Of a stretch of DNA of 64,000 bases, positions 21,551-29,712 are shown one piece after another. The notes under the pieces were generated by a model. That model saw nothing but the letters and a program-made list of their open reading frames with translations, had not been told where the DNA came from and did no database searches. Both the position numbers and the translations under genes were made by a program. Position 1 is the first letter of the stretch, and every line of letters starts with the position of its first letter. Source of the DNA: a virus; IMG/VR virus record IMGVR_UViG_3300020187_000012, positions 1-64,000 of that record, one strand, 5' to 3'.

Positions 21551-22570
21551 ATGAAACATTTAAAACTATACGAAGATTTTATTAATGAAGCAAGGCCTGA
21601 GTTCCATGATTCAGATGCACCAGATGCATATGGTAGATTCAGGGACTTAAGCGTTAAGGATTTAGCTAAGTGGTTAATTGATACACGTAACGGTGACGTT
21701 AAAAAGATTTCATCTTCACTTACACAACAAATTGTATTCAATAGAAATGATGACCCTGAATATGCTACTAAGATGGAAAAAACACGTAAAGAGGTTTATA
21801 AGCAACTTGATAGAGAAGACTTATTAGAAGGTGATGCTAAACCAGGTCCGGACAAATATATGACTGGGCTTGATAAAGAAGACGAAACCGATAAAGAAGA
21901 TCAAATCAAAAAGCAGCGTGAAATGGATGATGATGATTCATCAGCTTATAAAGAAATGCCAGGTGACGAAGAGGCTAGAGAGAAGGGTCAAGTTAAAACA
22001 TCTAAGCATGTTAAGAAATACCATGAGCTTTATGGTGACGAAAAGAACGAATCAATTATAATTGAAGCATCTAAAATTGCATGTCTAGAATGTGATGAGG
22101 TTAATACTGCTAAAGCTTGGGCTAAAAACAATGACGTATGTCCTTCATGTAATGATTCAACAAATGGTGTTTCTGAAGCTGAACTTGTAGGTGAATGTTG
22201 GGACGGTTACAGACAAGACGGTATGAAAACTAAAGGTGGTAAGCAGGTACCTAACTGTGTGCCAGTATCTGAAGTTAACGAAGAAAAAGCCGAAGGTGAT
22301 AGAAGTAAATTAGATAATGCTGATATCGAAACGGCACTTGCAAAAAAGTCTAAAGAAACTGGTGTACCTATTGGTATTATTAGAGTTGTAATGAGACGTG
22401 GAATGGCCGCGTGGAAAACAGGTCATAGGCCGGGTGCGGGTCAAGAGCAATGGGGATACGCTAGAGTTAATGCATTTCTTACTAAAGGCGCTGGTACTTG
22501 GGGTGATGCTGATAAAGACCTTGCTAAAGAAGTTAGAGACGGTGGACATGATAAAAAACTTAAATCTTAA
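21551..22570 (+). CDS. tagged virion-associated protein with DUF5824-like domain
   Basis: A 339-residue modular protein. Residues 1-13 (MKHLKLYEDFINE) are the best match to the T4 capsid-targeting peptide. A long acidic linker (about 88-145) follows, then an IIIEA site (169-173) resembling a second prohead-protease site, then two C-x-x-C knuckles (178/181 and 197/200), a repeat-like GGKQVPNCVPVSE, and a C-terminal domain (about 262-320) with RRGMAAWKTGHRPGA, the DUF5824 signature known from T4-like marine phages. Likely processed during capsid maturation. Overlaps the next gene by one base. Confidence 0.78.
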   Translation: MKHLKLYEDFINEARPEFHDSDAPDAYGRFRDLSVKDLAKWLIDTRNGDVKKISSSLTQQIVFNRNDDPEYATKMEKTRKEVYKQLDREDLLEGDAKPGPDKYMTGLDKEDETDKEDQIKKQREMDDDDSSAYKEMPGDEEAREKGQVKTSKHVKKYHELYGDEKNESIIIEASKIACLECDEVNTAKAWAKNNDVCPSCNDSTNGVSEAELVGECWDGYRQDGMKTKGGKQVPNCVPVSEVNEEKAEGDRSKLDNADIETALAKKSKETGVPIGIIRVVMRRGMAAWKTGHRPGAGQEQWGYARVNAFLTKGAGTWGDADKDLAKEVRDGGHDKKLKS

Positions 22571-23160
22571 TGAAGCATATAAAATTATTTGAGCAGTTTG
22601 AGCTTAATCCTTTATACGAGGAGATTGATGCGATTATGGGTGGTGGTCTCACAGACATTGAAATACAAGGTATGCTTGATGAGGGTTTATTCTCATGGTT
22701 AGGTTCTTTATTTTCAAACCCAAAAAAGAAACGTGAGTTAGATAAACTTGCACAACAGCTTACTGAGGTTAGAATTAATATTGCTAAGGTTAATATTGAA
22801 GCTGAAAACATTGAAGCGTTTGAAGAAGAGTTAGAAAGTAAAGTTGATATGTATGCTGATACAGTATCTGCTAAAGATATAAAGTCAAACACAAAGAAAA
22901 CTTCAATGACTGACCTTAAAGGTAAGCAACTACAAGAACTTGAAGCTGATATTGTAACTAGAATGGACATCATTGGTGAAGAGAATGACAAGCTTAAAAC
23001 TTATGTTAATAAAGTAAAGCTTAATTCTAGAATACAATCAACTGAAAAAATTATGCGTATGGCAGACGGTCAAATTAAAAAAGTACTTTCTAAAATGGCG
23101 ATGCAAGATAAAAAGAAAGATAGAGAACTAACAAAAGAACTTAAGGTTCAAATGAATTAA
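22570..23160 (+). CDS. tagged coiled-coil protein
   Basis: A 196-residue protein. It begins MKHIKLFEQFELN, matching the cluster tag, with candidate cleavage sites LYE (16-18) and LDE near 36-38. A hydrophobic GLFSWLGSLFSN segment follows, and the remainder is a long basic/acidic coiled coil (about 55-196). Could be a prohead core or internal protein. No enzymatic motif. Confidence 0.75.
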   Translation: MKHIKLFEQFELNPLYEEIDAIMGGGLTDIEIQGMLDEGLFSWLGSLFSNPKKKRELDKLAQQLTEVRINIAKVNIEAENIEAFEEELESKVDMYADTVSAKDIKSNTKKTSMTDLKGKQLQELEADIVTRMDIIGEENDKLKTYVNKVKLNSRIQSTEKIMRMADGQIKKVLSKMAMQDKKKDRELTKELKVQMN

Positions 23161-23163
23161 ATT

Positions 23164-23394
23164 ATGAAAAGAGTAAGATTATTCGAAGCTTTTACGAAAA
23201 GCCAAGGTGAAGAGATTAGCAAAGATCAATTTAAGAATATTGCTAAGGGTTCAAACGTTACATATATGGGTGATGATTTTGAAGTTGCAGAGTCAGACGA
23301 TACACTTCTAATATTAAAGCATATAAAGTCTGGTAAAAAGATTCATGTTAATTACAATATGTTCAATAAAAAAGGTGTTATTTCATCTAAATAA
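23164..23394 (+). CDS. small tagged protein
   Basis: A 76-residue basic protein starting MKRVRLFEAFTKS, the cluster tag, followed by a small beta-rich domain (GSNVTYMGDDFEV, then LLILKHIKSGKKIHV) that looks SH3-like. Likely another internal virion protein. The gene is 3 nt after its neighbour. Confidence 0.7.
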   Translation: MKRVRLFEAFTKSQGEEISKDQFKNIAKGSNVTYMGDDFEVAESDDTLLILKHIKSGKKIHVNYNMFNKKGVISSK

Positions 23395-23423
23395 AATTAA
23401 AAAACAAATAAATATCTTTACAA

Positions 23424-23432
23424 GATATATAA
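23424..23432 (+). promoter_or_regulatory. GATATATAA late-boundary motif
   Basis: Exact GATATATAA, 14 nt before the ATG of the small membrane protein. Confidence 0.45.
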
Positions 23433-23446
23433 ATAAATAAAATATT

Positions 23447-23638
23447 ATGTATTTTTTAATTATTACATTAACGATTGCCTCAGTTTTATTCATTGATTAT
23501 AAATTTATTAAATCAAAAAAAACTAAAACAGTTGGTACGTCTAAAGACAAGGTTATCGTTGTGGATAGAAGGCCTACTAATATTTCGGTTAACAGAATTA
23601 CTGATAATATAATTCCCACTAAGGAAGAAATGGACTAA
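23447..23638 (+). CDS. small single-pass membrane protein
   Basis: A 63-residue protein with one N-terminal hydrophobic helix (MYFLIITLTIASVLFIDY, about 1-18) and a basic then polar tail, so probably N-out or signal-anchored with a cytoplasmic or periplasmic tail. It lies within the tagged cluster but lacks the tag. Function unknown. Confidence 0.7.
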   Translation: MYFLIITLTIASVLFIDYKFIKSKKTKTVGTSKDKVIVVDRRPTNISVNRITDNIIPTKEEMD

Positions 23639-23648
23639 AATATTATTA

Positions 23649-23657
23649 GATATATAA
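23649..23657 (+). promoter_or_regulatory. GATATATAA late-boundary motif
   Basis: Exact GATATATAA, 20 nt before the ATG of the acidic scaffold-like gene. Confidence 0.5.
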
Positions 23658-23677
23658 TAAAATAATAACATATTAAA

Positions 23678-24349
23678 ATGGCTAAATTAAAATCATTCGA
23701 AGAGTACGTTGCTGACATTGACACGGCTGAAGAAATCGAAAACACAGAAGTTGAAATGGGTGAACCTATGGAAGCGGAAGGTGAAGAAGAAGTTGTTACA
23801 GACGAACAAGGTGAAGATAACGTTGAAGTAAAAGACAATGTTGAAGGTGAAGAAGCTGGTGAAGAAGCTGAAGAACTTGAAGCAGACACTAAAGAAGTTT
23901 CATCTGAAGAAGACAAAGGTATTGTAGATTCAGCTGATGATGAAGTACCATCTGAAGAAGAAGCTATGACTGAATCTGAGGATTCTGACGACGAAGATGA
24001 AGACGATTCTGACGACGAAGATGAAGACGATTCTGACGATGGAGATTCTGTAGAAGTTGTAGCAGTTGCTGAAATGCTTAAAGAGGCATACAAGGCTTGT
24101 AAAAACGAAGCTAAAGTTTGGGAAGAAGATATGCACGATGAGCATACTATTGAATCTTACCTAAAAGAAAATGCGGCATTAGTTGCTATGATGGCAGTTA
24201 ATACATTGAAAGAAATGAAAGAAGACATGACCCTTGAAATGTACGAGGCTACATGTAATGAATTAAAAGAATCTTACGCTAAGAAGATTGACGAGATGAA
24301 AGAAGCTTGGTCTGCTGAAGGTGAAGAGGTTGAAAGCGACGAAGAGTAA
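23678..24349 (+). CDS. highly acidic prohead-core-like protein
   Basis: A 223-residue protein, extremely rich in Glu and Asp, beginning with the tag-like MAKLKSFEEYVAD. Residues about 16-128 are a low-complexity acidic segment containing repeated DSDDEDED units; residues 128-218 form an alpha-helical domain. T4 core proteins gp67/gp68 and internal proteins are small, charged and cleaved by the prohead protease; this is the likely class, but no sequence family is clear. Flanked by a late-type motif and a terminator, so probably strongly expressed alone. Confidence 0.72.
   Translation: MAKLKSFEEYVADIDTAEEIENTEVEMGEPMEAEGEEEVVTDEQGEDNVEVKDNVEGEEAGEEAEELEADTKEVSSEEDKGIVDSADDEVPSEEEAMTESEDSDDEDEDDSDDEDEDDSDDGDSVEVVAVAEMLKEAYKACKNEAKVWEEDMHDEHTIESYLKENAALVAMMAVNTLKEMKEDMTLEMYEATCNELKESYAKKIDEMKEAWSAEGEEVESDEE
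23981..24040. repeat. 24-bp tandem repeat in coding sequence
   Basis: Two perfect 24-bp units (23981-24004 and 24005-24028) plus a partial third (24029-24040) encoding Asp/Glu/Ser repeats in the acidic protein. Likely length-variable by slippage. Confidence 0.85.
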
Positions 24350-24364
24350 GCGATTCATAATTTC

Positions 24365-24395
24365 TTGAAACATTTATTAAAGGTCCGTGTATAAT
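24365..24395 (+). promoter_or_regulatory. candidate TTGAAA / TATAAT promoter overlapping the terminator
   Basis: TTGAAAC at 24365 and TATAAT at 24390, 18 nt apart, with the -10 box inside the loop of the terminator hairpin. Same layout as at 13471 and 59613. Upstream of the dCMP deaminase. Confidence 0.4.
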
Positions 24396-24410
24396 ATGCA
24401 CGGACTTTTA
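24383..24410 (+). terminator. rho-independent terminator
   Basis: GTCCGTG pairs perfectly with CACGGAC across a 9-nt AT-rich loop, followed by TTTTATATTTT. Ends the tagged-protein cluster. Confidence 0.85.
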
Positions 24411-24418
24411 TATTTTAT

Positions 24419-24919
24419 ATGCCTAGATTAAAGATTGAATCAGTGTACATGGAGATTGCGTACTCAATTGCAAAACTGAGTTATGCTGAGCGACGTAAAG
24501 TTGGATGTGTCATTGTAAAAGACGAACAGATTGTTTCGTTTGGTTACAATGGAACACCCCATGGTTTTGACAACACATGTGAAGAAGAACAGGTTAGATA
24601 TGTAGATAACCCAGACCACTTACAAATCCTAATAGATAAGGGATATGATTGTGAGGAAGATTGCTGTAGTAAAACGGTAACCAAGGTTGAGGTGTTACAT
24701 GCTGAATCGAATGCGTTGAGTAAATTAGCTAAATCAACTTTGTCATCGGATGGTGCTACATTATACACAACTACATCACCATGTTTTGAATGTGCAAAAT
24801 TAATCATTCAATCAGGTATTACTAAAGTATATTACAACGAAAGCTACCGAGATATGGGTGGTCTTGAATTATTAAATAAAGCTAACATTGAAGTAATACA
24901 AACAAATGTCATTCATTAA
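24419..24919 (+). CDS. dcd: dCMP deaminase
   Basis: A 166-residue zinc-dependent deoxycytidylate deaminase. Zinc and catalytic motifs are HAE (94-96) and SPCFEC (120-125); the YNGTPHGF segment (43-50) and the inserted cysteines around 78-83 match the T4-type enzymes, which bind an extra zinc. It converts dCMP to dUMP, feeding thymidylate synthesis. In T4-like phages it balances dCMP use. Overlaps the next gene by 14 bases. Confidence 0.93.
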   Translation: MPRLKIESVYMEIAYSIAKLSYAERRKVGCVIVKDEQIVSFGYNGTPHGFDNTCEEEQVRYVDNPDHLQILIDKGYDCEEDCCSKTVTKVEVLHAESNALSKLAKSTLSSDGATLYTTTSPCFECAKLIIQSGITKVYYNESYRDMGGLELLNKANIEVIQTNVIH

Positions 24920-25115
24920 AAAATATTTGCAACCTGTAGAAGATATTATTGAATCTATAGAATCAAATCCTAAATTATTTTATCTTAACAATATTAAAGT
25001 TGATGCCTATATTGGACCTTCAAAATCAATGCAATTATTAGATGAATTTATTACAGCGTATCAAGAAGACGATAGTCAAGACTTCTCGAAAATTACCTCA
25101 AAATACAAAAACTAA
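24906..25115 (+). CDS. hypothetical protein
   Basis: A 69-residue acidic helical protein (MSFIKKYLQPVEDIIESIE start). Overlaps the end of the deaminase gene. No recognised family; possibly a small structural or regulatory protein. Confidence 0.65.
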   Translation: MSFIKKYLQPVEDIIESIESNPKLFYLNNIKVDAYIGPSKSMQLLDEFITAYQEDDSQDFSKITSKYKN

Positions 25116-25116
25116 A

Positions 25117-25671
25117 ATGGAAGAAACAATCATGGCTAAAGACAAAGAGCTACAAAAGTATCAATGGGTTAAATCAGAAAGAACCACCGAAGTTGTTCAA
25201 GTTGCTAAAGAGCAACCGGATACTAATTGGTTATACTTTACAGACGGTACACGTATTAATCCATCTTTAATTAGTGAATTTTTAATGGAGGTTCCGGCTT
25301 CAACTAAAATAGGTGGCTTTATTGATGTTGAGACAAAGCCGATTCAAACTGGTCCTATTCAAAATGAAGGAAATGTAGTCGCTACAAATTCATCAGACAC
25401 CATAGTTACACAACAAGAACCGGTAAAAGAACCGACGGTTATGGGTAAAATGATTATGAAAATGAGCAAAAAGAATGTTGTTAATGTTCCTGTTCAAATT
25501 AATATCAATATACCAACGCCACAATTACATGCAATGTTGTCTGAAGGCATGGAGGATGCGGACTTAAATGAAGAAATCATGGAAGTGGCCCTTCAACAAA
25601 TTGAGATAAATAAACTAAAGGAATACATTACAGCTAATGTATCCGAATTTCTATCAGAATATTATTCATAA
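25117..25671 (+). CDS. hypothetical protein
   Basis: A 184-residue protein. The frame is open from 25042, but the ATG at 25117 (MEETIMAKDKELQK), one base past the previous stop, is the natural start. An N-terminal globular part with YFTDGTRINPSLISEFL is followed by a Gln/Pro/Thr linker and a C-terminal acidic helical region. No known family; its place ahead of the tail block is uninformative. Confidence 0.7.
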   Translation: MEETIMAKDKELQKYQWVKSERTTEVVQVAKEQPDTNWLYFTDGTRINPSLISEFLMEVPASTKIGGFIDVETKPIQTGPIQNEGNVVATNSSDTIVTQQEPVKEPTVMGKMIMKMSKKNVVNVPVQININIPTPQLHAMLSEGMEDADLNEEIMEVALQQIEINKLKEYITANVSEFLSEYYS

Positions 25672-25683
25672 ATTAAATACAAA

Positions 25684-26034
25684 ATGAACAGAAGTCAAAG
25701 AAGATGGCAGTTAAAATCTGCTGGAATGTTACGTGTAAAAAACATGTATGGTCCGTTCACTGAAGTTGGTAAACTTTGGTATGCTAAGACCGCAAAAGAA
25801 GGTGCTAAATTACATTTACAGAATGTAGAGGCTAATGAAAAAAGACAATCTGAATACTTTGCTCAAAAAGAAGCAAGCATTAAAGCATCACATGAAGCTA
25901 ATGGCTACAGTGCTGAAAAAGTAGAAGTATTATTAGAAGCTTGGAGATGTACGATTGTTAAAGACAAAGAAACTTATCGTGCCGACCGTAAAGAGTCCAT
26001 CGCCTTATACCAAAAGGCGGCTCAAATGAAATAA
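25684..26034 (+). CDS. hypothetical basic helical protein
   Basis: A 116-residue, highly charged, mostly helical protein beginning MNRSQRRWQLKSAGML. Lys/Arg-rich at the N-terminus, Glu/Lys coiled-coil-like in the middle. No family recognised. Confidence 0.7.
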   Translation: MNRSQRRWQLKSAGMLRVKNMYGPFTEVGKLWYAKTAKEGAKLHLQNVEANEKRQSEYFAQKEASIKASHEANGYSAEKVEVLLEAWRCTIVKDKETYRADRKESIALYQKAAQMK

Positions 26035-26046
26035 GGTATATACACT

Positions 26047-26373
26047 ATGCAAGTAATTACTATTGAAATTGCCGATAATGGTATTATCAAAACTATTGTT
26101 GACGATAATATTAACGGGGCCGGTGAAAAGTTTGAATCTAAAACAGTTTATGATTTAGAAAGACATGATTCAATAGACAGTAAAATTGAATTATTGTGGA
26201 CACTTGCTGAAGACATGGGTGTAGATTTAGGTAATTCCAAACAAGCTGAACAAATTAAAATTATCAGTGAATGGGGTGAAAATTATACACCTTCTAAAAA
26301 AGAGGCAACTGAAGCTATTAAAGAATTACAAAATAATATTGATAGCCTTCAAAAGATTGTTGACGCTAAGTAA
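26047..26373 (+). CDS. hypothetical protein
   Basis: A 108-residue acidic protein: beta-hairpin N-terminus (QVITIEIADNGIIKTIVDD), then helices and a C-terminal coiled-coil segment (EATEAIKELQNNIDSLQ). No known family. Stop and next start overlap by one base. Confidence 0.7.
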   Translation: MQVITIEIADNGIIKTIVDDNINGAGEKFESKTVYDLERHDSIDSKIELLWTLAEDMGVDLGNSKQAEQIKIISEWGENYTPSKKEATEAIKELQNNIDSLQKIVDAK

Positions 26374-26783
26374 TGAATATTAAAATAGAATGTATTTGGT
26401 GTAATAGTAAAATGGAATTTAACCGCTATGTGAGAAACTACGGTGCACCCAGCTATACAATAAATTACATCGATATTTCTAATAAATTAATGAAGGCTGA
26501 TAAGTCTATCAGAAAACCGTCTGACAGATTGATCGGTCTTCATATTCATAGTCAATTAAAAATGTATAATTCTAAATTAGATAAATTTGAAAATCACCCC
26601 AAGGTTATTGTGTATCTAATTAAAAACCTTAATAAACAAACAATTTCAGGATTGAGAAGTACACTTGGTAATGTATTGGAAAGCCATGAGATTGATATTG
26701 ATCTAACGGTTATCAATAGAACTGACTTTCCAACAAAAGGTGTACTTAGCCAATTCGGTTCGGTTAAGTTCATCGACACATGA
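26373..26783 (+). CDS. hypothetical protein
   Basis: A 136-residue basic protein. The N-terminus has C-I-W-C-N (Cys7 and Cys10), possibly half of a metal site. The middle and end alternate strands and helices (VIVYLIKNLNKQTI, DIDLTVINRTDF). Overlaps the following gene by 4 bases. Unknown function. Confidence 0.7.
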   Translation: MNIKIECIWCNSKMEFNRYVRNYGAPSYTINYIDISNKLMKADKSIRKPSDRLIGLHIHSQLKMYNSKLDKFENHPKVIVYLIKNLNKQTISGLRSTLGNVLESHEIDIDLTVINRTDFPTKGVLSQFGSVKFIDT

Positions 26784-27364
26784 TACATCACAGATTATTC
26801 CCTAAGGGCGAATACTGTCATGCATTAATCGCTTCAAAATCCAACCCCAATATTTTATTTCAAGTTCGAGGTCTTATCTATGACGTTAAGATGGACGAAC
26901 ATAACCCACAATACCTTATAAAGATTATAAAGTTTTATGATGACTTAAACTTTATTAAACGTCACTTTATTGGGGAGCGCTTCCAGAAAGATTTTTCAGG
27001 ACATGACTTTCATTTTAAAATGAAGCGTAGTCAATTTCAAACCCGTGAAGAGTTTGAAAAATATATGAGCAAAGATAAGTATATGCTTGTTGCTGATTCA
27101 GTTATGTGTACAAAGACACTTGGTGACTCCACTAGGTTGTACAACACTATCCAATCATTTATAATAGAGAAGTCCATACGTGACATCTATGACGCATCTA
27201 CTAGAGCACAATACAGAACAGGTAAATATCACTTTAATAATCAAGACGAATTTAAAACATCACTTAAAAAATTCTTAAAGGGCAAAGTTGATGTTACTGA
27301 AGAATACCTAGATGATTTATTAAGTAGACCTTCTTTTAATGATTTAGATGATATTAAAGCCTGA
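26780..27364 (+). CDS. hypothetical protein
   Basis: A 194-residue basic protein, mixed alpha/beta, with aromatic strands (LFQVRGLIYDV) and a helical C-terminus. ATGA-type overlap with the preceding gene indicates coupled translation. No family recognised; it precedes the tail genes and could be a tail assembly chaperone or head-tail factor, but nothing specific supports this. Confidence 0.7.
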   Translation: MIHHRLFPKGEYCHALIASKSNPNILFQVRGLIYDVKMDEHNPQYLIKIIKFYDDLNFIKRHFIGERFQKDFSGHDFHFKMKRSQFQTREEFEKYMSKDKYMLVADSVMCTKTLGDSTRLYNTIQSFIIEKSIRDIYDASTRAQYRTGKYHFNNQDEFKTSLKKFLKGKVDVTEEYLDDLLSRPSFNDLDDIKA

Positions 27365-27371
27365 TATATAG
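27363..27371 (+). promoter_or_regulatory. GATATATAG late-boundary motif
   Basis: One base from GATATATAA; overlaps the preceding stop codon (TGA) and lies 21 nt before the first tail gene. Confidence 0.45.
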
Positions 27372-27392
27372 TATAAATAATTATATCAATAG

Positions 27393-29225
27393 ATGAGTTC
27401 AGAAAAGAGCTGGTGGGATAATGCTGGAGATTCAATAAGTCAATTGACTGAAGATTCTAAGGAATTTGTTAAGGATTCTCAAGATGCGGTTAAAAATTCA
27501 AAAGATGCTAAAAATATTACTAGTCAATTTGATAACCTTATTGATCAATCATCTGGTGGTGTTACTAGATTTTATGATGCTTTAACCGGTCAAGTTGTTG
27601 AAGGTCAAGCTGCCGAAAAAATTAAAGCTATTAAAGCCTCTATTAAGGGGCCTACATCTGTAAGTACAAATACAATAAACCCAACATCTGTTGAACCTAT
27701 TGTTGGTTCTATTAACCCAATATATACTGGTTTAGGTGATGCTGAAAGTTATACAATAGAAACTATAGGTAAAGCTAATAGTGGTAATAGTACTGATAGT
27801 GCTGGTACTTTAGTACCGGGTCCCAAGCAGATTCCATTTTCTTTATTCAACCACTGGTCACTTATGAACTACAAGGGTGGACCGCTTGATAATTTAGATA
27901 AGGATGCTTACAACGGCCCACTATTTGCCGGCGCAGATAAAATTGAATATAGAAACCCGACAGCTACAAAAATTATACAAACATTAAATGAAAAAGACCA
28001 CCCTGGTTACAAATATTCATTTTCTGATTTTGCATTAGCTAAATATTACGGTAAAATATCAAACAACTTCATGGTGACTCTTAGGAGATTTCCTATGCCG
28101 GTTGAAGATGATATTATTAACCCTAAAGTTTTAGGACCTGATGGTAAATCTATTGTTGATAATGCAATGCCTGATTTAGCAAGAGCTGTAACGTGGATGT
28201 CTGAAGCTACTGGTAATAAACTAAATGATTTATTAAAGTTTGATGTAAGTACTAGTTGGAAAGAAGTTGAATCTGCAATTCAAGAAAGAAGCGGTAGTGG
28301 TGAAGGTGGTGCTTTAGGTAGCGCAATTGGCGGTAACTTTTTTGCATCAGCAGCTATTGGTGCTGCAAACGGTATGGATGCACAGGGTGTTGCTAATGCT
28401 AAAAATGGATATGATGCAACTAAAGGTACTTATCCAAATCACATTTTTGGGCCTATTAATGTTATTAAAAAGGTATCTATCCGTGACGCTGGTTTAAACT
28501 TCACAGGGGATATGGAACTTACATTTCATTATAGCCTAAGACAGCTTGAGGGTGTTTCACCTAAAATCGCGTTCTTAGATATGTTATCAAATATGTTAGT
28601 TCTTACATATAATAATGGTAATTTCTGGGGCGGTTCATCAAGGTATGTTGGCGGTTCTGGTAAAATGTCTAGGCCGTTTGGTGACTTTAGTAAATTAAAG
28701 TCTGGTAATTTTGGTGAATTCTTAGGTTCAATTGTTGGTGACATTGCTGGTGCTGCCGGGGATATGTTGAATGATATAAAAGAAAACGGTCTTACTGGTT
28801 CTAAGCTTGGTAAAAACCTTATTGGTGGTGGTCTTATGAAATTATTCGGAACACCACAGGGTTCTGAAGCACTTAATGCTTTTTTAACAGGTGACCCAAC
28901 CGGTCAATACCATGTTACTATTGGTAATCCATTAAACCCTATTGCAGTTATTGGTAACCTATATTGTGATAAGGCTGATTTCCAATTTGGTGGTGAACTA
29001 TCTTATGAAGGTTTCCCAACAGAACTTACGGTTAAAGTTTCACTTAAACCGGCTAGACCAAGGGATAAAGCTGATATCGAAAGAATGTTTAATGGTGGAA
29101 AACAAAGAATGTATCTAACACCTGAAAATGGTGTTAACACTAATAACAGTACAAATACATCAGCATACGGTAATGCTGATAGCCCAGAACAGGCTGACAT
29201 ATATAGAAAAATGACTGGAGGATAA
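27393..29225 (+). CDS. baseplate/tail-tube-initiator-like protein
   Basis: A 610-residue structural protein. A Ser/Asp/Lys-rich N-terminus precedes a beta-rich body with FMVTLRRFPMP and, at the C-terminus, GNLYCDKADFQFGGELSYEGFPTEL followed by KVSLKPARPRDKADIERMF, a pattern like the tube-fold proteins that start the tail tube (T4 gp48/gp54 role). A Gly/Ala-rich insert is near 300-330. The order tube-like protein, LysM protein, hub, spike mirrors contractile injection systems, which supports the assignment. Overlaps the gp53-like gene by one base. Confidence 0.6.
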   Translation: MSSEKSWWDNAGDSISQLTEDSKEFVKDSQDAVKNSKDAKNITSQFDNLIDQSSGGVTRFYDALTGQVVEGQAAEKIKAIKASIKGPTSVSTNTINPTSVEPIVGSINPIYTGLGDAESYTIETIGKANSGNSTDSAGTLVPGPKQIPFSLFNHWSLMNYKGGPLDNLDKDAYNGPLFAGADKIEYRNPTATKIIQTLNEKDHPGYKYSFSDFALAKYYGKISNNFMVTLRRFPMPVEDDIINPKVLGPDGKSIVDNAMPDLARAVTWMSEATGNKLNDLLKFDVSTSWKEVESAIQERSGSGEGGALGSAIGGNFFASAAIGAANGMDAQGVANAKNGYDATKGTYPNHIFGPINVIKKVSIRDAGLNFTGDMELTFHYSLRQLEGVSPKIAFLDMLSNMLVLTYNNGNFWGGSSRYVGGSGKMSRPFGDFSKLKSGNFGEFLGSIVGDIAGAAGDMLNDIKENGLTGSKLGKNLIGGGLMKLFGTPQGSEALNAFLTGDPTGQYHVTIGNPLNPIAVIGNLYCDKADFQFGGELSYEGFPTELTVKVSLKPARPRDKADIERMFNGGKQRMYLTPENGVNTNNSTNTSAYGNADSPEQADIYRKMTGG

Positions 29226-29710
29226 TGGATTTTAAATCATTACATAATAAAAATATAGTTGACGGTAAAGTTATAATGACCGAACCTACAATGCTATTTA
29301 TTGACCTTCAAGATGTTGATACAATAGTTGAACATGTTATTGATAGCGACCAAGTCGGTAGACCCGACTTAATAGCTCTTAAGTACTATAGCGACCAATC
29401 ATTAACCGATATGCTTTTAAAATTTAATGGTGTGTCTAATCCATTTTCTTTAAACAAAGGTGACATTATTGATGTTCCAGTTAATCAGGAAAGATTTAAA
29501 AAGTTTATTAAACCTAAAAGGAATAATGATGAAACTCAAAAAGAAAAGTTCTTAAAGCAACGTAGAATGACTGAAAAAGATAAGAAGCGTTTTGAGTTCC
29601 TACAGTCACTCGCACAAGTTGAAGCACTTCCACCAAATAGACTTAAGACTGGTCAAACTAATAAAGATATATCTGGTGTTATTACTGATTTAAATCCTAG
29701 TCAATCTTAA
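29225..29710 (+). CDS. gp53-like baseplate wedge protein with LysM domain
   Basis: A 161-residue protein. Residues about 47-92 form a LysM-like fold (LIALKYYSDQSLTDMLLKFNG, then NPFSLNKGDIIDVP) of the type found in T4 gp53 and in eCIS LysM baseplate proteins, where it clamps the baseplate inner ring. The C-terminal third is charged and helical. Located between a tube-like and a hub-like gene, as expected. Confidence 0.75.
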   Translation: MDFKSLHNKNIVDGKVIMTEPTMLFIDLQDVDTIVEHVIDSDQVGRPDLIALKYYSDQSLTDMLLKFNGVSNPFSLNKGDIIDVPVNQERFKKFIKPKRNNDETQKEKFLKQRRMTEKDKKRFEFLQSLAQVEALPPNRLKTGQTNKDISGVITDLNPSQS

Positions 29711-29712
29711 TT

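Noticed and set aside
23635-24093. Ser-rich reverse-strand frame of 152 codons
   Set aside because: It is the mirror of the acidic repeat gene on the other strand; GAA/GAC-rich codons read backwards give Ser/Ser runs. No promoter or start context.
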